DNA from: Cohnella sp. WQ 127256
GTDB taxonomy: Bacteria > Bacillota > Bacilli > Paenibacillales > Paenibacillaceae
DNA: 64,000 bases
Reading direction: 5' to 3'
Assembly: GCF_024519285.1 (NCBI RefSeq)
Contig: NZ_JAMZCY010000001.1
Span: 620,001 to 684,000 of the forward strand
Below, piece after piece: positions 29,701 to 38,523 of this stretch (position 1 is its first letter; each line of letters begins with the position of its first letter). The notes below the pieces were generated by a model. The model saw nothing but the letters and a program-made list of their open reading frames with translations. It did not search any database and was not told where the DNA came from. The translations under genes and the position numbers were made by a program.

Positions 29701-32700
29701 GATTCGTGCATACATGGCACAGGATTTGCAGGACAAATTCAAGTTCGACGGCGATTTGTTGTGGCGTTTGCGAGTATTTCAACTGAGCTGCAAAGAAGCG
29801 TGCGTCGTGCTGTCGTTCCATCATGCGATATTGGACGGCTGGAGCGTAGCGACCTTTAACAAAGAGTTGATCGAAACCTATAGCGCCCTTGTCGCTGGTA
29901 AGCCGCATTCGCTTCCGTCGCTAAAAGCAAATTACAAAGATTATGTGGCCATTCAAATGTCAAAACAAGCGTCGGATGAAACGCGGCGTTTCTGGAGGGG
30001 ATATTTGGACGGCTACACACGTAGCAAGCTCCCCTTCAACCTGGCAGGTAAGCGAATCAGTGAGCAAGAAGGGCATGCTATTCATCGGCAACAGGTGGAT
30101 TCACATATTTGGGAAACGGTTAACAAGTTCTCGCAGCAGCACCGGTACTCAATGAGGGAAATTTGCTTCTCCGCATATTTGTATGTCATGCACATTCTCA
30201 CAACCGAGAATGACCTGGTTACTGGAATTGTTACCCACGACCGTCCACAGATTGAGGATGGGGACGCGATGCTGGGCTGCTTCTTGAACACGCTGCCGTT
30301 TCGAATTGAAGTTAATCGCGAGATGACGAGGCTGCAATTCCTCGAACAAGTGAAAATCCGAATGCACGACATGTTCGCACATGAGCTGTTCTTAGTGGAT
30401 ATCGCCCAAGAGGTTGGGGATACGAAAGGCGATTTGAGCAATCCGTTGTTCGACACCTTGTTCAATTTCACGGATTTCCATGTCATGGATGGGTTGGAGA
30501 ACAATGCATTCATTCGCGGATCAAATCGCCAACTAGAGCTTACGTCCAGCGAGATGACCAACACGTTATTCGATCTGGAAGTGTCCAACACAATGAATCA
30601 GGTATACATTCAGATCAAATATGCGCAGACGCACTTTCATCAGACGGAGATCGAAACAGCTTTTGCGCTCTATGTTCGGATATTGCGTGAATTCGCCGAG
30701 CATCCGACTGGCACCCTGCAAGAGCTTCCGGTAATGCAGGATAGGGAACGCAAGCGGATACTTTACGACTTCAATGCGACGCAAGTAGTCTATGCCAAAG
30801 AGAAGACGCTGCATGCACTGCTAGAAGAACAAGCAGAAAAGACGCCGGAGCAAGTTGCTCTGAAGCTAGATCAAACGGTAATGACCTATAGGGAATTAAA
30901 CGGCCTAGCGAATCAGGTAGCCCGCATGCTGCTGAGCAGCGGCGTAAAGATGGGGGATCACGTAGGTCTGTTAGCGGAACGCGGATTCGATATGATTGTT
31001 GGGATGTATGCGATATTGAAAGCTGGTGCGGCTTACGTTCCGATCGACCCCGAGTATCCGGATGACCGCAAAGCTTATATTTGCCAGAACGCGGAAATGA
31101 CGGCACTGCTCACAGATCGCGATTATGGACTCGCGATTGAGAACACGGTATTGCTGGATGCCGGTGTGTATGGTCATTATGCAACTGACAATCTGGAGCT
31201 GTTCAAGGATTCGCGGGAGCTCGCGTATATCATCTACACATCAGGCTCAACGGGTACGCCCAAAGGTGTCATGATCGAGCATCATTCGGCCGTGAATCTG
31301 GTTCAATGGGTGAATAAGCGATTTGAGGTGGGCGAGCAGGATACGCTGCTGTTCGTGACTTCAATGTGCTTCGATCTATCGGTCTATGATGTATTTGGGA
31401 CATTGGCATGCGGTGGCAAGGTCGTTATTGCACGCAAAGAGCAGGTGCAGAACCATGTCGAGCTCATTCGCTTGATGAATGAGGAGAAGATCACCTTCTG
31501 GGATTCCGTGCCTTCCACGATGAACCATCTGGTTAACATGATCGGGCAGGAAGAGCCTGATTTCTCGCAGATGAACTTAAGGCTCGTTTTCCTAAGCGGT
31601 GACTGGATTCCCGTTCCGCTTCCAGATACGATCCGTTCCTTCTTCCCGAATGCGGAAGTGATCGCACTCGGAGGGGCGACGGAAGCGACGGTCTGGTCGA
31701 ACTATTATCCGATCCAAGGAGTAGAGAGGACGCAAACGAGCATCCCGTATGGCAATCCGATGGACAACAATACGTTTTACATTTTGGATAATCAATTAAG
31801 CCCCGTTCCGTACGGGGTAGCCGGAGAGCTTTATATCGGCGGCGTGGGAGTGGCACGGGGTTATATGAACGATAGCGAGAAGACGGCGAATGCCTTCGTG
31901 CTGAATCCGTTCTTACCGGGACCGGGAGAAAGAATGTACAAAACCGGGGATCTTGGGCGGATGCTCCCAAACGGGGCAATGGAATTTCTGGGGAGGAAGG
32001 ACCACCAGGTCAAAATCCGAGGATTCCGTGTAGAGCTTGGCGAAATCGAGAGCCATCTGTTCAAGCATGAGCAGATTAGGGAAGCGGTCGTTCTAAGCAA
32101 ACAGGATACGGACGGCGTTGCTTATTTGTGTGCATATGTCGTTTGCCATGAACCTATGACCTCGCAGCAATTAAGAGAGTACTTGTCTGGTAAGCTACCG
32201 GGTTATATGGTGCCTTCTGCATTCGTACCGTTGGAGCGATTACCGTTAACCTCGAACGGTAAGATCGACCGGAAAGCATTGCCTGAGCCTGAGCGACAGG
32301 TGAGAAGTGAATCTGCGGATGTGGGGCCAAGAACGGCGCTGGAGTCGCAGCTCACACAAATATGGAAAGACGTGCTTGGCCTCAACGAGATCAACAAGGA
32401 CGACAACTTCTTCGAAATCGGAGGGCATTCTTTACGGGCAACAAGCTTGGTAACAAAGCTTCACAAAGAGATGAACATTTCCTTTCCGTTGCGAAATGTG
32501 TTCGAATTTCCAACGCTTGAGCAGATGGCGCAAGCGATTGAAGGTATGCAACAAAGCGCGTATTTAACGATACCTGTCGTAGAAGTAAGGGGCACGTATC
32601 CCGTTTCTTCGGCGCAGAAACGGTTATTCATATTGAGTCAGATGGAGGAGGGAGAAACCAGCTATAATGTTCCCGCTGTAATGACTGTTGAAGGAGCGAT

Positions 32701-35700
32701 AGACCGAAAGCGATTGGAGGCAAATATCCAGCGTCTAATTGATCGACACGAGACACTGCGAACGAGCTTCGAGTTGGTCAACGGGGAACCGATGCAGCGA
32801 GTTCATGAAACAGTGGATTTCGTCGCGTCGTACAGTCGGCTTGGAGATGAAGAGTTGGAGACGAGAGTCCGCGGATTTGTTCGCGCGTTCGATCTGGGGC
32901 AGGCACCGCTCTTCCGAATCGAGCTGATTGAGCTCGAAGTCGAGCGCCACGTGTTATTGTTCGATATGCATCATATCATCACGGATGGAACATCGATGGG
33001 CATCCTGGTGCAGGAATTTTCCAGTTTATATACAGGAGAAGAGTTGATGCCCTTACGGATCCAATACAAGGATTATTCGTATTGGCAAAGGCAGCAAATG
33101 CACAGCGAGCGTTATCGACAGCAAGAGAAATACTGGCTTGAAGCCTTTGCAGGAGACATACCCGTATTGGATCTATTCACTGATTTCCCAAGACCTTCTG
33201 TGCGTAGCTTCGTTGGGGCGCAGATCGAGTTTATTGTACCGACTGAGCTAACGGAACAGTTGCGACAGTTGGCGATGAATAGTGGAAGCACATTGTATAT
33301 GGTTCTAATGGCAACATATACAACGTTGCTACATCAATACTCGGGACAAGAGGATATTATCGTGGGAACTCCGATCGCGGGGAGGTTATCCGCAGACTTG
33401 GAGCCACTGATCGGTATGTTTATTAACACACTTGCGATGCGGAACTATCCGGTGAAAGATAAGGCGTTCCTTGCTTATCTAGCGGATGTGAAGGAAAGCG
33501 CCTTGCGCGCTTATGAGAATCAAGACTATCCCTTCGAGGAATTGGTCTCGAATGTGAATGTGGCGCGGGATCTCAGCCGGAATCCTCTGTTCGACGCGAT
33601 GTTCGTGCTACAGAATACCGAGAACGGGAAGCTCGAAGTCGAATCGCTAAGCTTTTTACCTTACGTTCAGGATCAGTTGATCACAAAATTCGATCTTACG
33701 CTTACAGTCATAGAGCAAGACGACGAATTGATCTGTAGCTTGGAATACAGCAGCTCTCTATTCAGCGAAGCTACGATCCGTCGAATGGCCGGCCACTTCG
33801 TCCAACTTGCTCACTCCATCGTGGAACAACCTGAGAGAACGATTGGATCGCTTACAATGATGACACAACCGGAAATGGAGCAAATCCTGCTATCGTTCAA
33901 CGAAACAATAATGGACTATCCGCACGAGAAGACGATCCATACGATGTTTGAGGATCAGGCAGCTAAGACGCCTAACGATGTGGCAGTCGTGTTCGCAGAT
34001 CAGCAGCTTACCTATCGAGAGCTGAATGAACGAGCAAATCAATTGGCTCGAACATTGCACGAGCAAGGCGTACAGCATGAGAGCGTCGTTGGTATTATGG
34101 TCGAACGTTCACTAGAGATGATGATTGGCTTATTAGGTATTCTGAAGGCTGGCGGCGCTTATTTGCCGATCGATCCCGACTACCCGCAAGAACGGATTCA
34201 ATACATGCTGGAGGACAGTCAAGCCAAGCACCTACTCACTCAGAAGTCGATTGCCGTACCTACATTCGAGGGAATCCGGTTAGACATGGCTGATTCTCTC
34301 TATGAATTTCAAGACAGTTCGAATTTGGAGTTGACGCAGCCTTCGAATCAGCTCGCTTATGTCATTTACACGTCGGGATCCACCGGGCAACCGAAGGGAG
34401 TCATGCTCGAGCATCGAAGTGTGATCAACTTCATCCAAGGGATGGCGGATCGGATCGATTTCTCCGTGGAGAAGACGATTTTGTCGCTGACGACGATCTC
34501 GTTCGATATTTTCGTGCTGGAAACGTTCGTGCCCCTGACGCATGGAGGCAAAGTCATTATCGGAAGCGCTGAAGATCAGCAAGATCCGCAACTCATCAGT
34601 GACCTGGTCATAAGTCACGGAGTGAACATTGTGCAGATGACGCCTTCGAGGATGCGACTATGGATGAGCGATGCTGCGTATTCCACTGGCGTTCGTCAAC
34701 TGACTGAGATTCTACTCGGAGGAGAAGCGTTCCCGGCAAAGCTGAAGGATGATCTACTCCAAGCTACCTCGGCCAGGATCTATAACATGTATGGACCGAC
34801 AGAGACGACGGTATGGTCAACTATGGCTGAAATTGTCGCCAATGATGAGATCACGATCGGCTCGCCAATTGCTAACACTCAAATCTATATCGTGAATGAC
34901 GGAGATCGTTTGCAACCGATCGGGGCAGTCGGAGAACTGTGCATTGCTGGTGATGGGCTAGCTAGAGGCTATTGGAATAGAGTGGACTTGACGGTGGAGA
35001 AGTTCGTGGATAATCCATTCCATCCGGGAACAAAAATGTATCGCACAGGCGACTTGGCGCGATGGCTGCCGAGTGGAAACCTGGAATACGTAGGTCGGAA
35101 CGATCATCAGGTCAAAATTCGCGGTTACCGCATCGAGCTTGGTGAAGTGGAGGATCAATTGCGACAACTCGCGTCTGTTCAAGACGTAGTCGTTGTTGCA
35201 AGAGTTGACGATAACGGGCACAAAAATCTGTGCGCCTATTACGTGGCGGATATCGAACTGAGCATCGGCGAGCTTAGAGGCTCGCTCTCCGCTAAGCTGC
35301 CAGGGTATATGATTCCGTCCTATTTTGTACGTTTGGAGCAATTGCCGCTCACGCCAAACGGGAAAATTGACCGTAAACAGCTGCCTGCCCCAGAGCATGA
35401 CAGGACCTTAATCTCTGAATATGAAGGTCCTGCCAATGCTATCGAAGAGCTGTTAGTCAAGATTTGGCAGGAAGTGCTTCGCATTCCCATCGTCGGCGTA
35501 CATGACAACTTCTTTGAAGTGGGTGGAAATTCCTTGAATTCGATCCAAGTCATCGCTAGAACGAATACGCTCCAGTTGAACCTTTCCGTTAAGGACATCT
35601 GGGATTATCAGACGATTCGAAGGATTACGGAAAACAAGAAGTTGATTCATTCCGTAACCGCGGCAGTTCATGAAGATAGACGGTTTAATCGATCTTTCGA

Positions 35701-36817
35701 GGTCACTTATGATTACCCCTACTATTATCCGTGCCTCATTGCGGTCATGTTTGAGAAGATCAAACATCAATTTGGTTTTTCACTGGCAAGGGGCTTCCTG
35801 CCTGTGTCCGATGGTTTGGCTTTGACTACTTTAGAATACGGGAGATCGGAACAGGGTGTGGACGGTAAGGAATATCGTAAACTCCCATTTGTTCCGACAA
35901 TGGGGCTTGCCAGAATAATAGAAAAATCGGGCATATCCTTTCAATTTACGGCTTATCCTTCGTTGGAAGAAGGTATGGCTGCGGTTGAGCTTAGCTTAAG
36001 TAATAACGAAATCGTGGCGATAGGCGGGATTACTTATTTCTTGAATTACACGCCCGATTACATGCTGCCTGAGGCGGAATGTCGAGAAAGGTTACAAAAA
36101 CCTGCTTCAAATGTTCCATTCGATCATTCCTTATTAGTCATTGACCGAACGGAGTCGGGTTTTCTCGTGTATGACACGAGCTACAACTTTTTTGGTGAAG
36201 TTTCTTATGATGATTTGCTGCAATCGTTTTCCGGTTATCGCAATGTTCAATTCAAGGATGAAGTCCCGCAATACAACGACTACTCCTATCGGGTATTTCA
36301 TACAAGCAAGCAGGAGGTAATAGTTCGCAAGGATCAGCAATTGGGCCTATCTATTTTTATCGAGTTGATTAATGACTTCTTAAGCTTGCAAGAAAGAGAA
36401 ATTGAAGCAGAGGGGATTGTCTATTCTAGAGCTGTAGGACTAGGAGCCATTAACGAAATGATGAACATGGTTAGCGCTGAGCAGTTTTTGACGGATGAAC
36501 AGTTGAATACGGCGTTCCTATCCACGATACTAATCGATTGGAAATACAACTTTATTTTTCTAAGAGATGTACTGGATGATTTGTCTATGCAATTCGACGA
36601 GTTTAAGGGATCGTCTACACCAATTGAAATGCTTATTTCGTCTATTGGGGATGCTCACAACGCAATTTTAAACCTGACTTCAGATCAGCGAAGAGATTTG
36701 ACGAATGTTCTCACTCAAACGATGAACAAGATTTATACCGAACTCTATACTCATTTACCCCAATGGAGAGACTGGGCTCACTTGCGTGAAGAGGAATGTA
36801 GAGGTGATGGAGTCTGA
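26765..36817 (+). CDS. NRPS3: [C-lobe]-A(Thr)-PCP-C-A(Cys-like)-PCP-C-A(Gly)-PCP-BtrH-like
   Basis: About 3350 residues. ATG 26765 (or TTG 26762) follows a perfect AAGGAGGT (26748-26755). Domains: C-lobe-only condensation fragment (about 15-240, no HHxxxDG); A1 (265-755, code DFWNIGMVHK = Thr); PCP (Ser808); divergent C (HHAILDG 1019-1025); A2 (1347-1835, code DLYDFSLVWK, near the Cys code DLYNLSLIWK); PCP (Ser1889); C (HHIITDG 2069-2075); A3 (2389-2870, code DILQLGMVWK = Gly); PCP (GGNSL, Ser2923). The C-terminal domain (about 2979-3185) resembles the papain-like BtrH N-domain, with Cys2990 (YYPCLIAV), His3121 (FDHSLLVI) and Asp3137 (VYDTSY), followed by a helical tail. There is no in-line thioesterase, so this domain may carry out release or acyl transfer. 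Confidence 0.92.
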   Translation: MVNNVESVLKVSSETEVDKQYWQNQLQGVMEPSTFPVDNALSDRSKRSMVNKSFPLPGELAAKLSSMTNNSDYGLYMIVLSGVLFLLNKYTQQTDLIIGSPVFRSDSPKMNHMLPLRVEVNTEATFKQWILEIKRTLKDTHEHDRFPLQQWMSSQPTHTMEAFYYRVIVMLDNIQEQTYAQSMDHDMLFNFAREEKSVSLILHYDSGLFKEQTVDAIVRQLLTYYKSIMVYPECLLSEIELLEPEEKEQLLVGFNRTSATYPQEKTIHKLFEEQAEKTPDAVAVSYEDSRMTYGELNARANQLARTLILQGVQADQLVGIMAERSIEMIVAILAILKAGGAYVPIDPDYPPERIAYMLEDSGVELLLMQKHLQELSFTGNVLYVDEASSYDAYSSNVEPVSGPEHLAYVIYTSGSTGKPKGALIEHKNVVRLLFNSDNLFDFGTDDTWTLFHSFCFDFSVWEMYGALLNGGKLVIVPSLTARSPEQFLQLLQDEKVTILNQTPTYFYQVIQADKANNAQSSRNLILRKVIFGGEALSPYALKDWHAKYPSTKLINMYGITETTVHVTYKEITTVEIEQAKSNIGKAIPTLHAYILDENRLLLPIGMQGELFVAGDGLARGYLNRADLTLEKFVDNPFHPGTKMYRTGDLARWQPDGNLEYLGRIDHQVKIRGYRIELGEVEAQLLKAAAVLEAIVIAREDDEGQKELCAYFVADCPRTASELRETLAHELPSYMIPTYFVQLEQMPLTSNGKVDRKSLPAPQASVQSGTAYQMPRNAIERQFVEVWQEVLGLMQVGIHDPFFAIGGDSIKVIRIISKINEQLRTSISVADFYSYPTIAELAVLVDDRPAASDERENGLRRVAAITEQIAAEAVEHPLPEHTEDCYPLSNIQMSMVFYSKMMPQEPIYHDQFFFVLEMPGFDWVMFQRTITILTQRHPILRTSMELERYSTPLQIVHRHRLPLVELVDLNGNREDEQELAIRAYMAQDLQDKFKFDGDLLWRLRVFQLSCKEACVVLSFHHAILDGWSVATFNKELIETYSALVAGKPHSLPSLKANYKDYVAIQMSKQASDETRRFWRGYLDGYTRSKLPFNLAGKRISEQEGHAIHRQQVDSHIWETVNKFSQQHRYSMREICFSAYLYVMHILTTENDLVTGIVTHDRPQIEDGDAMLGCFLNTLPFRIEVNREMTRLQFLEQVKIRMHDMFAHELFLVDIAQEVGDTKGDLSNPLFDTLFNFTDFHVMDGLENNAFIRGSNRQLELTSSEMTNTLFDLEVSNTMNQVYIQIKYAQTHFHQTEIETAFALYVRILREFAEHPTGTLQELPVMQDRERKRILYDFNATQVVYAKEKTLHALLEEQAEKTPEQVALKLDQTVMTYRELNGLANQVARMLLSSGVKMGDHVGLLAERGFDMIVGMYAILKAGAAYVPIDPEYPDDRKAYICQNAEMTALLTDRDYGLAIENTVLLDAGVYGHYATDNLELFKDSRELAYIIYTSGSTGTPKGVMIEHHSAVNLVQWVNKRFEVGEQDTLLFVTSMCFDLSVYDVFGTLACGGKVVIARKEQVQNHVELIRLMNEEKITFWDSVPSTMNHLVNMIGQEEPDFSQMNLRLVFLSGDWIPVPLPDTIRSFFPNAEVIALGGATEATVWSNYYPIQGVERTQTSIPYGNPMDNNTFYILDNQLSPVPYGVAGELYIGGVGVARGYMNDSEKTANAFVLNPFLPGPGERMYKTGDLGRMLPNGAMEFLGRKDHQVKIRGFRVELGEIESHLFKHEQIREAVVLSKQDTDGVAYLCAYVVCHEPMTSQQLREYLSGKLPGYMVPSAFVPLERLPLTSNGKIDRKALPEPERQVRSESADVGPRTALESQLTQIWKDVLGLNEINKDDNFFEIGGHSLRATSLVTKLHKEMNISFPLRNVFEFPTLEQMAQAIEGMQQSAYLTIPVVEVRGTYPVSSAQKRLFILSQMEEGETSYNVPAVMTVEGAIDRKRLEANIQRLIDRHETLRTSFELVNGEPMQRVHETVDFVASYSRLGDEELETRVRGFVRAFDLGQAPLFRIELIELEVERHVLLFDMHHIITDGTSMGILVQEFSSLYTGEELMPLRIQYKDYSYWQRQQMHSERYRQQEKYWLEAFAGDIPVLDLFTDFPRPSVRSFVGAQIEFIVPTELTEQLRQLAMNSGSTLYMVLMATYTTLLHQYSGQEDIIVGTPIAGRLSADLEPLIGMFINTLAMRNYPVKDKAFLAYLADVKESALRAYENQDYPFEELVSNVNVARDLSRNPLFDAMFVLQNTENGKLEVESLSFLPYVQDQLITKFDLTLTVIEQDDELICSLEYSSSLFSEATIRRMAGHFVQLAHSIVEQPERTIGSLTMMTQPEMEQILLSFNETIMDYPHEKTIHTMFEDQAAKTPNDVAVVFADQQLTYRELNERANQLARTLHEQGVQHESVVGIMVERSLEMMIGLLGILKAGGAYLPIDPDYPQERIQYMLEDSQAKHLLTQKSIAVPTFEGIRLDMADSLYEFQDSSNLELTQPSNQLAYVIYTSGSTGQPKGVMLEHRSVINFIQGMADRIDFSVEKTILSLTTISFDIFVLETFVPLTHGGKVIIGSAEDQQDPQLISDLVISHGVNIVQMTPSRMRLWMSDAAYSTGVRQLTEILLGGEAFPAKLKDDLLQATSARIYNMYGPTETTVWSTMAEIVANDEITIGSPIANTQIYIVNDGDRLQPIGAVGELCIAGDGLARGYWNRVDLTVEKFVDNPFHPGTKMYRTGDLARWLPSGNLEYVGRNDHQVKIRGYRIELGEVEDQLRQLASVQDVVVVARVDDNGHKNLCAYYVADIELSIGELRGSLSAKLPGYMIPSYFVRLEQLPLTPNGKIDRKQLPAPEHDRTLISEYEGPANAIEELLVKIWQEVLRIPIVGVHDNFFEVGGNSLNSIQVIARTNTLQLNLSVKDIWDYQTIRRITENKKLIHSVTAAVHEDRRFNRSFEVTYDYPYYYPCLIAVMFEKIKHQFGFSLARGFLPVSDGLALTTLEYGRSEQGVDGKEYRKLPFVPTMGLARIIEKSGISFQFTAYPSLEEGMAAVELSLSNNEIVAIGGITYFLNYTPDYMLPEAECRERLQKPASNVPFDHSLLVIDRTESGFLVYDTSYNFFGEVSYDDLLQSFSGYRNVQFKDEVPQYNDYSYRVFHTSKQEVIVRKDQQLGLSIFIELINDFLSLQEREIEAEGIVYSRAVGLGAINEMMNMVSAEQFLTDEQLNTAFLSTILIDWKYNFIFLRDVLDDLSMQFDEFKGSSTPIEMLISSIGDAHNAILNLTSDQRRDLTNVLTQTMNKIYTELYTHLPQWRDWAHLREEECRGDGV

Positions 36818-37536
36818 CGACAATTAAATTGTTTTGTTTCGCTCATGCCGGAGGCTCTGCTGTTGGATTCAACAAATGGAAAAAGCGACTTGATCCCAGA
36901 ATCGAGCTTTGTCCAATCGAACTGAGAGGGCGGGGAACGAAGGGAGGTCTCCCATTCTACGAAAGCATTACGGAAGCTGTACAGGATTTGTACCCCCTGC
37001 TTGTGAAGGAAGCGGGGGGTCGTCCTTACGCGCTACTAGGTCACAGCATGGGGACGTTGCTCATCTATGAAATGTGCCACCATATCAGGAAAATGGGCTT
37101 CAGAGACCCTAACACCGTATTGTTCTCTGGTCGGATTGCTCCACACCTCAAAGAAGACGAAAAGGTATTACATCTACTACCAGATGATGAATTTACAGCG
37201 GAAATCAAAAAGCTGGGATTAACGCCCGCCGAGCTATTTGAACATAAGGAGCTATTGAATTTATTCATGCCGATCTTGAAGGCGGATTATCGGATGATCG
37301 AAACGTACGAATGCGCTGAACGCCCCCAACCGATTAACTCCGAATTTGTCATCTTGACGGGGAGAGAGGATGAGTGGACACAAAATCGAATCAAAGAGTG
37401 GATCCCGCTGACAGCTAGGGGATGCCAGTTTCACGAATTTGAGGGAGGGCACTTCTTTCTCTACGAGCAAATGACGGAGGTCATCCCAGTACTGGATCGT
37501 TGTTTATTAGCCGCGTTAAGTTCGGTTCATGTATAG
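36814..37536 (+). CDS. Type II thioesterase (alpha/beta hydrolase)
   Basis: 240 residues. It removes misprimed or stalled acyl groups from carrier domains of the neighbouring synthetases. The triad is visible: Ser78 in GHSMG, Asp186 in GREDEW and His213 in GGHFF, plus the N-terminal FCFAHAGGSA signature. No ATG fits. I choose CTG 36814: it gives TTIKLFCFAHAGG (the normal first strand), overlaps the NRPS3 stop as CTGA, and has GAGGTGAT (36801-36808) at proper spacing. TTG 36829 would delete the first beta strand. Overlap with NRPS3 implies translational coupling. Confidence 0.9.
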   Translation: MTTIKLFCFAHAGGSAVGFNKWKKRLDPRIELCPIELRGRGTKGGLPFYESITEAVQDLYPLLVKEAGGRPYALLGHSMGTLLIYEMCHHIRKMGFRDPNTVLFSGRIAPHLKEDEKVLHLLPDDEFTAEIKKLGLTPAELFEHKELLNLFMPILKADYRMIETYECAERPQPINSEFVILTGREDEWTQNRIKEWIPLTARGCQFHEFEGGHFFLYEQMTEVIPVLDRCLLAALSSVHV

Positions 37537-37572
37537 AATCAAAGTCCCAATGTGGATAGAGGAGGGGTGTGT

Positions 37573-38523
37573 GTGAAGAGTGTTTACGAAATTGAGAATT
37601 TACGGAAGGTTTATAAGAAAGGGAGAAAGCTTGCGAACGACGATATTTCATTCGACGTAAAGGAAGGGGAGATATTATCGGTGCTTGGTCCGAACGGCGC
37701 CGGCAAGTCGACCCTTGTTAAACAAATGGTGGCGCATTCCAGACCGACATCTGGTTCCATATTTCTGTTCCAGCGAGATGTTATTCAACATTCACGGGAC
37801 GTTAGTCGACTTGTTGGTTATTATGCACAGGAATCTTGGGCTCTTGCGAACTTAACGGTACGAGAGGCGATCTTCTTCACAGCACGGTTAAGAGGAATCG
37901 GGAAGTCTGATGCCGAGCGTCTTACAGGATGGTGGCTCGAGAAGCTCAGCTTGAACGGTATTTCCGACAATATGATGAAACGGATATCCGGTGGGCAAAG
38001 ACGACTTGCTGGGCTAGCAGCCATAATGATCGGAGATCCGCCTGTGCTTATCCTAGATGAACCGACCAACGAGCTAGATCCTGTTAAACGGAAGATTGTG
38101 TGGGAGTTGGTGCGCGAGAAAAACCGTGACAACGGAACGACCGTTCTTCTCGTGACGCACAATGTGCTTGAAGCGGAGCAGGTTGTAGATCGTGTAGCCA
38201 TTATCAATCATGGAAAACTGCAAGTGATTGATACCATCACGAATTTGAAAACAAGGGTGGACCCACGTCTAAAGGTGGAAATCATTGTGCAAAGCGGCAA
38301 GCGAGCGGAAGCTGAAGCGATCTTAAAGCAATGGGGAACAGTTGATATCATCAGTGAAAATCGTGTGCAGATGCTCGTTGGACGAGATGAAGTTAACAAT
38401 CTTGTGTCTCGCATTATAAAAAATTTAGATGAACTTTCATGTATGGAGTACAAGATCGTTCCGCCTAGTCTAGAGGATGTTTATATGAAGCTTGGGGGGC
38501 ATGATCACGATGAACTCTGTTGA
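37573..38523 (+). CDS. ABC transporter ATP-binding protein (ABC-2 exporter type)
   Basis: About 316 residues; the nucleotide-binding subunit of a drug/lipopeptide exporter. Walker A GPNGAGKST, signature ISGGQRRLAGLA, Walker B VLILDEPTNELDP and the switch His in LLVTHN are all present, followed by a C-terminal domain of about 90 residues seen in CcmA/DrrA-like proteins. GTG 37573 is preferred because AGAGGAGGGG lies about 7 bases upstream; GTG 37552 lies before that site. It starts 36 bases after the thioesterase and overlaps the permease gene. Likely role: exporting the lipopeptide and giving self-resistance. Confidence 0.92.
   Translation: MKSVYEIENLRKVYKKGRKLANDDISFDVKEGEILSVLGPNGAGKSTLVKQMVAHSRPTSGSIFLFQRDVIQHSRDVSRLVGYYAQESWALANLTVREAIFFTARLRGIGKSDAERLTGWWLEKLSLNGISDNMMKRISGGQRRLAGLAAIMIGDPPVLILDEPTNELDPVKRKIVWELVREKNRDNGTTVLLVTHNVLEAEQVVDRVAIINHGKLQVIDTITNLKTRVDPRLKVEIIVQSGKRAEAEAILKQWGTVDIISENRVQMLVGRDEVNNLVSRIIKNLDELSCMEYKIVPPSLEDVYMKLGGHDHDELC

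Noticed and set aside
35699..36817. Thioesterase domain at the NRPS3 C-terminus
   Set aside because: No GxSxG motif is present; the Cys/His/Asp pattern fits a papain-like fold instead.
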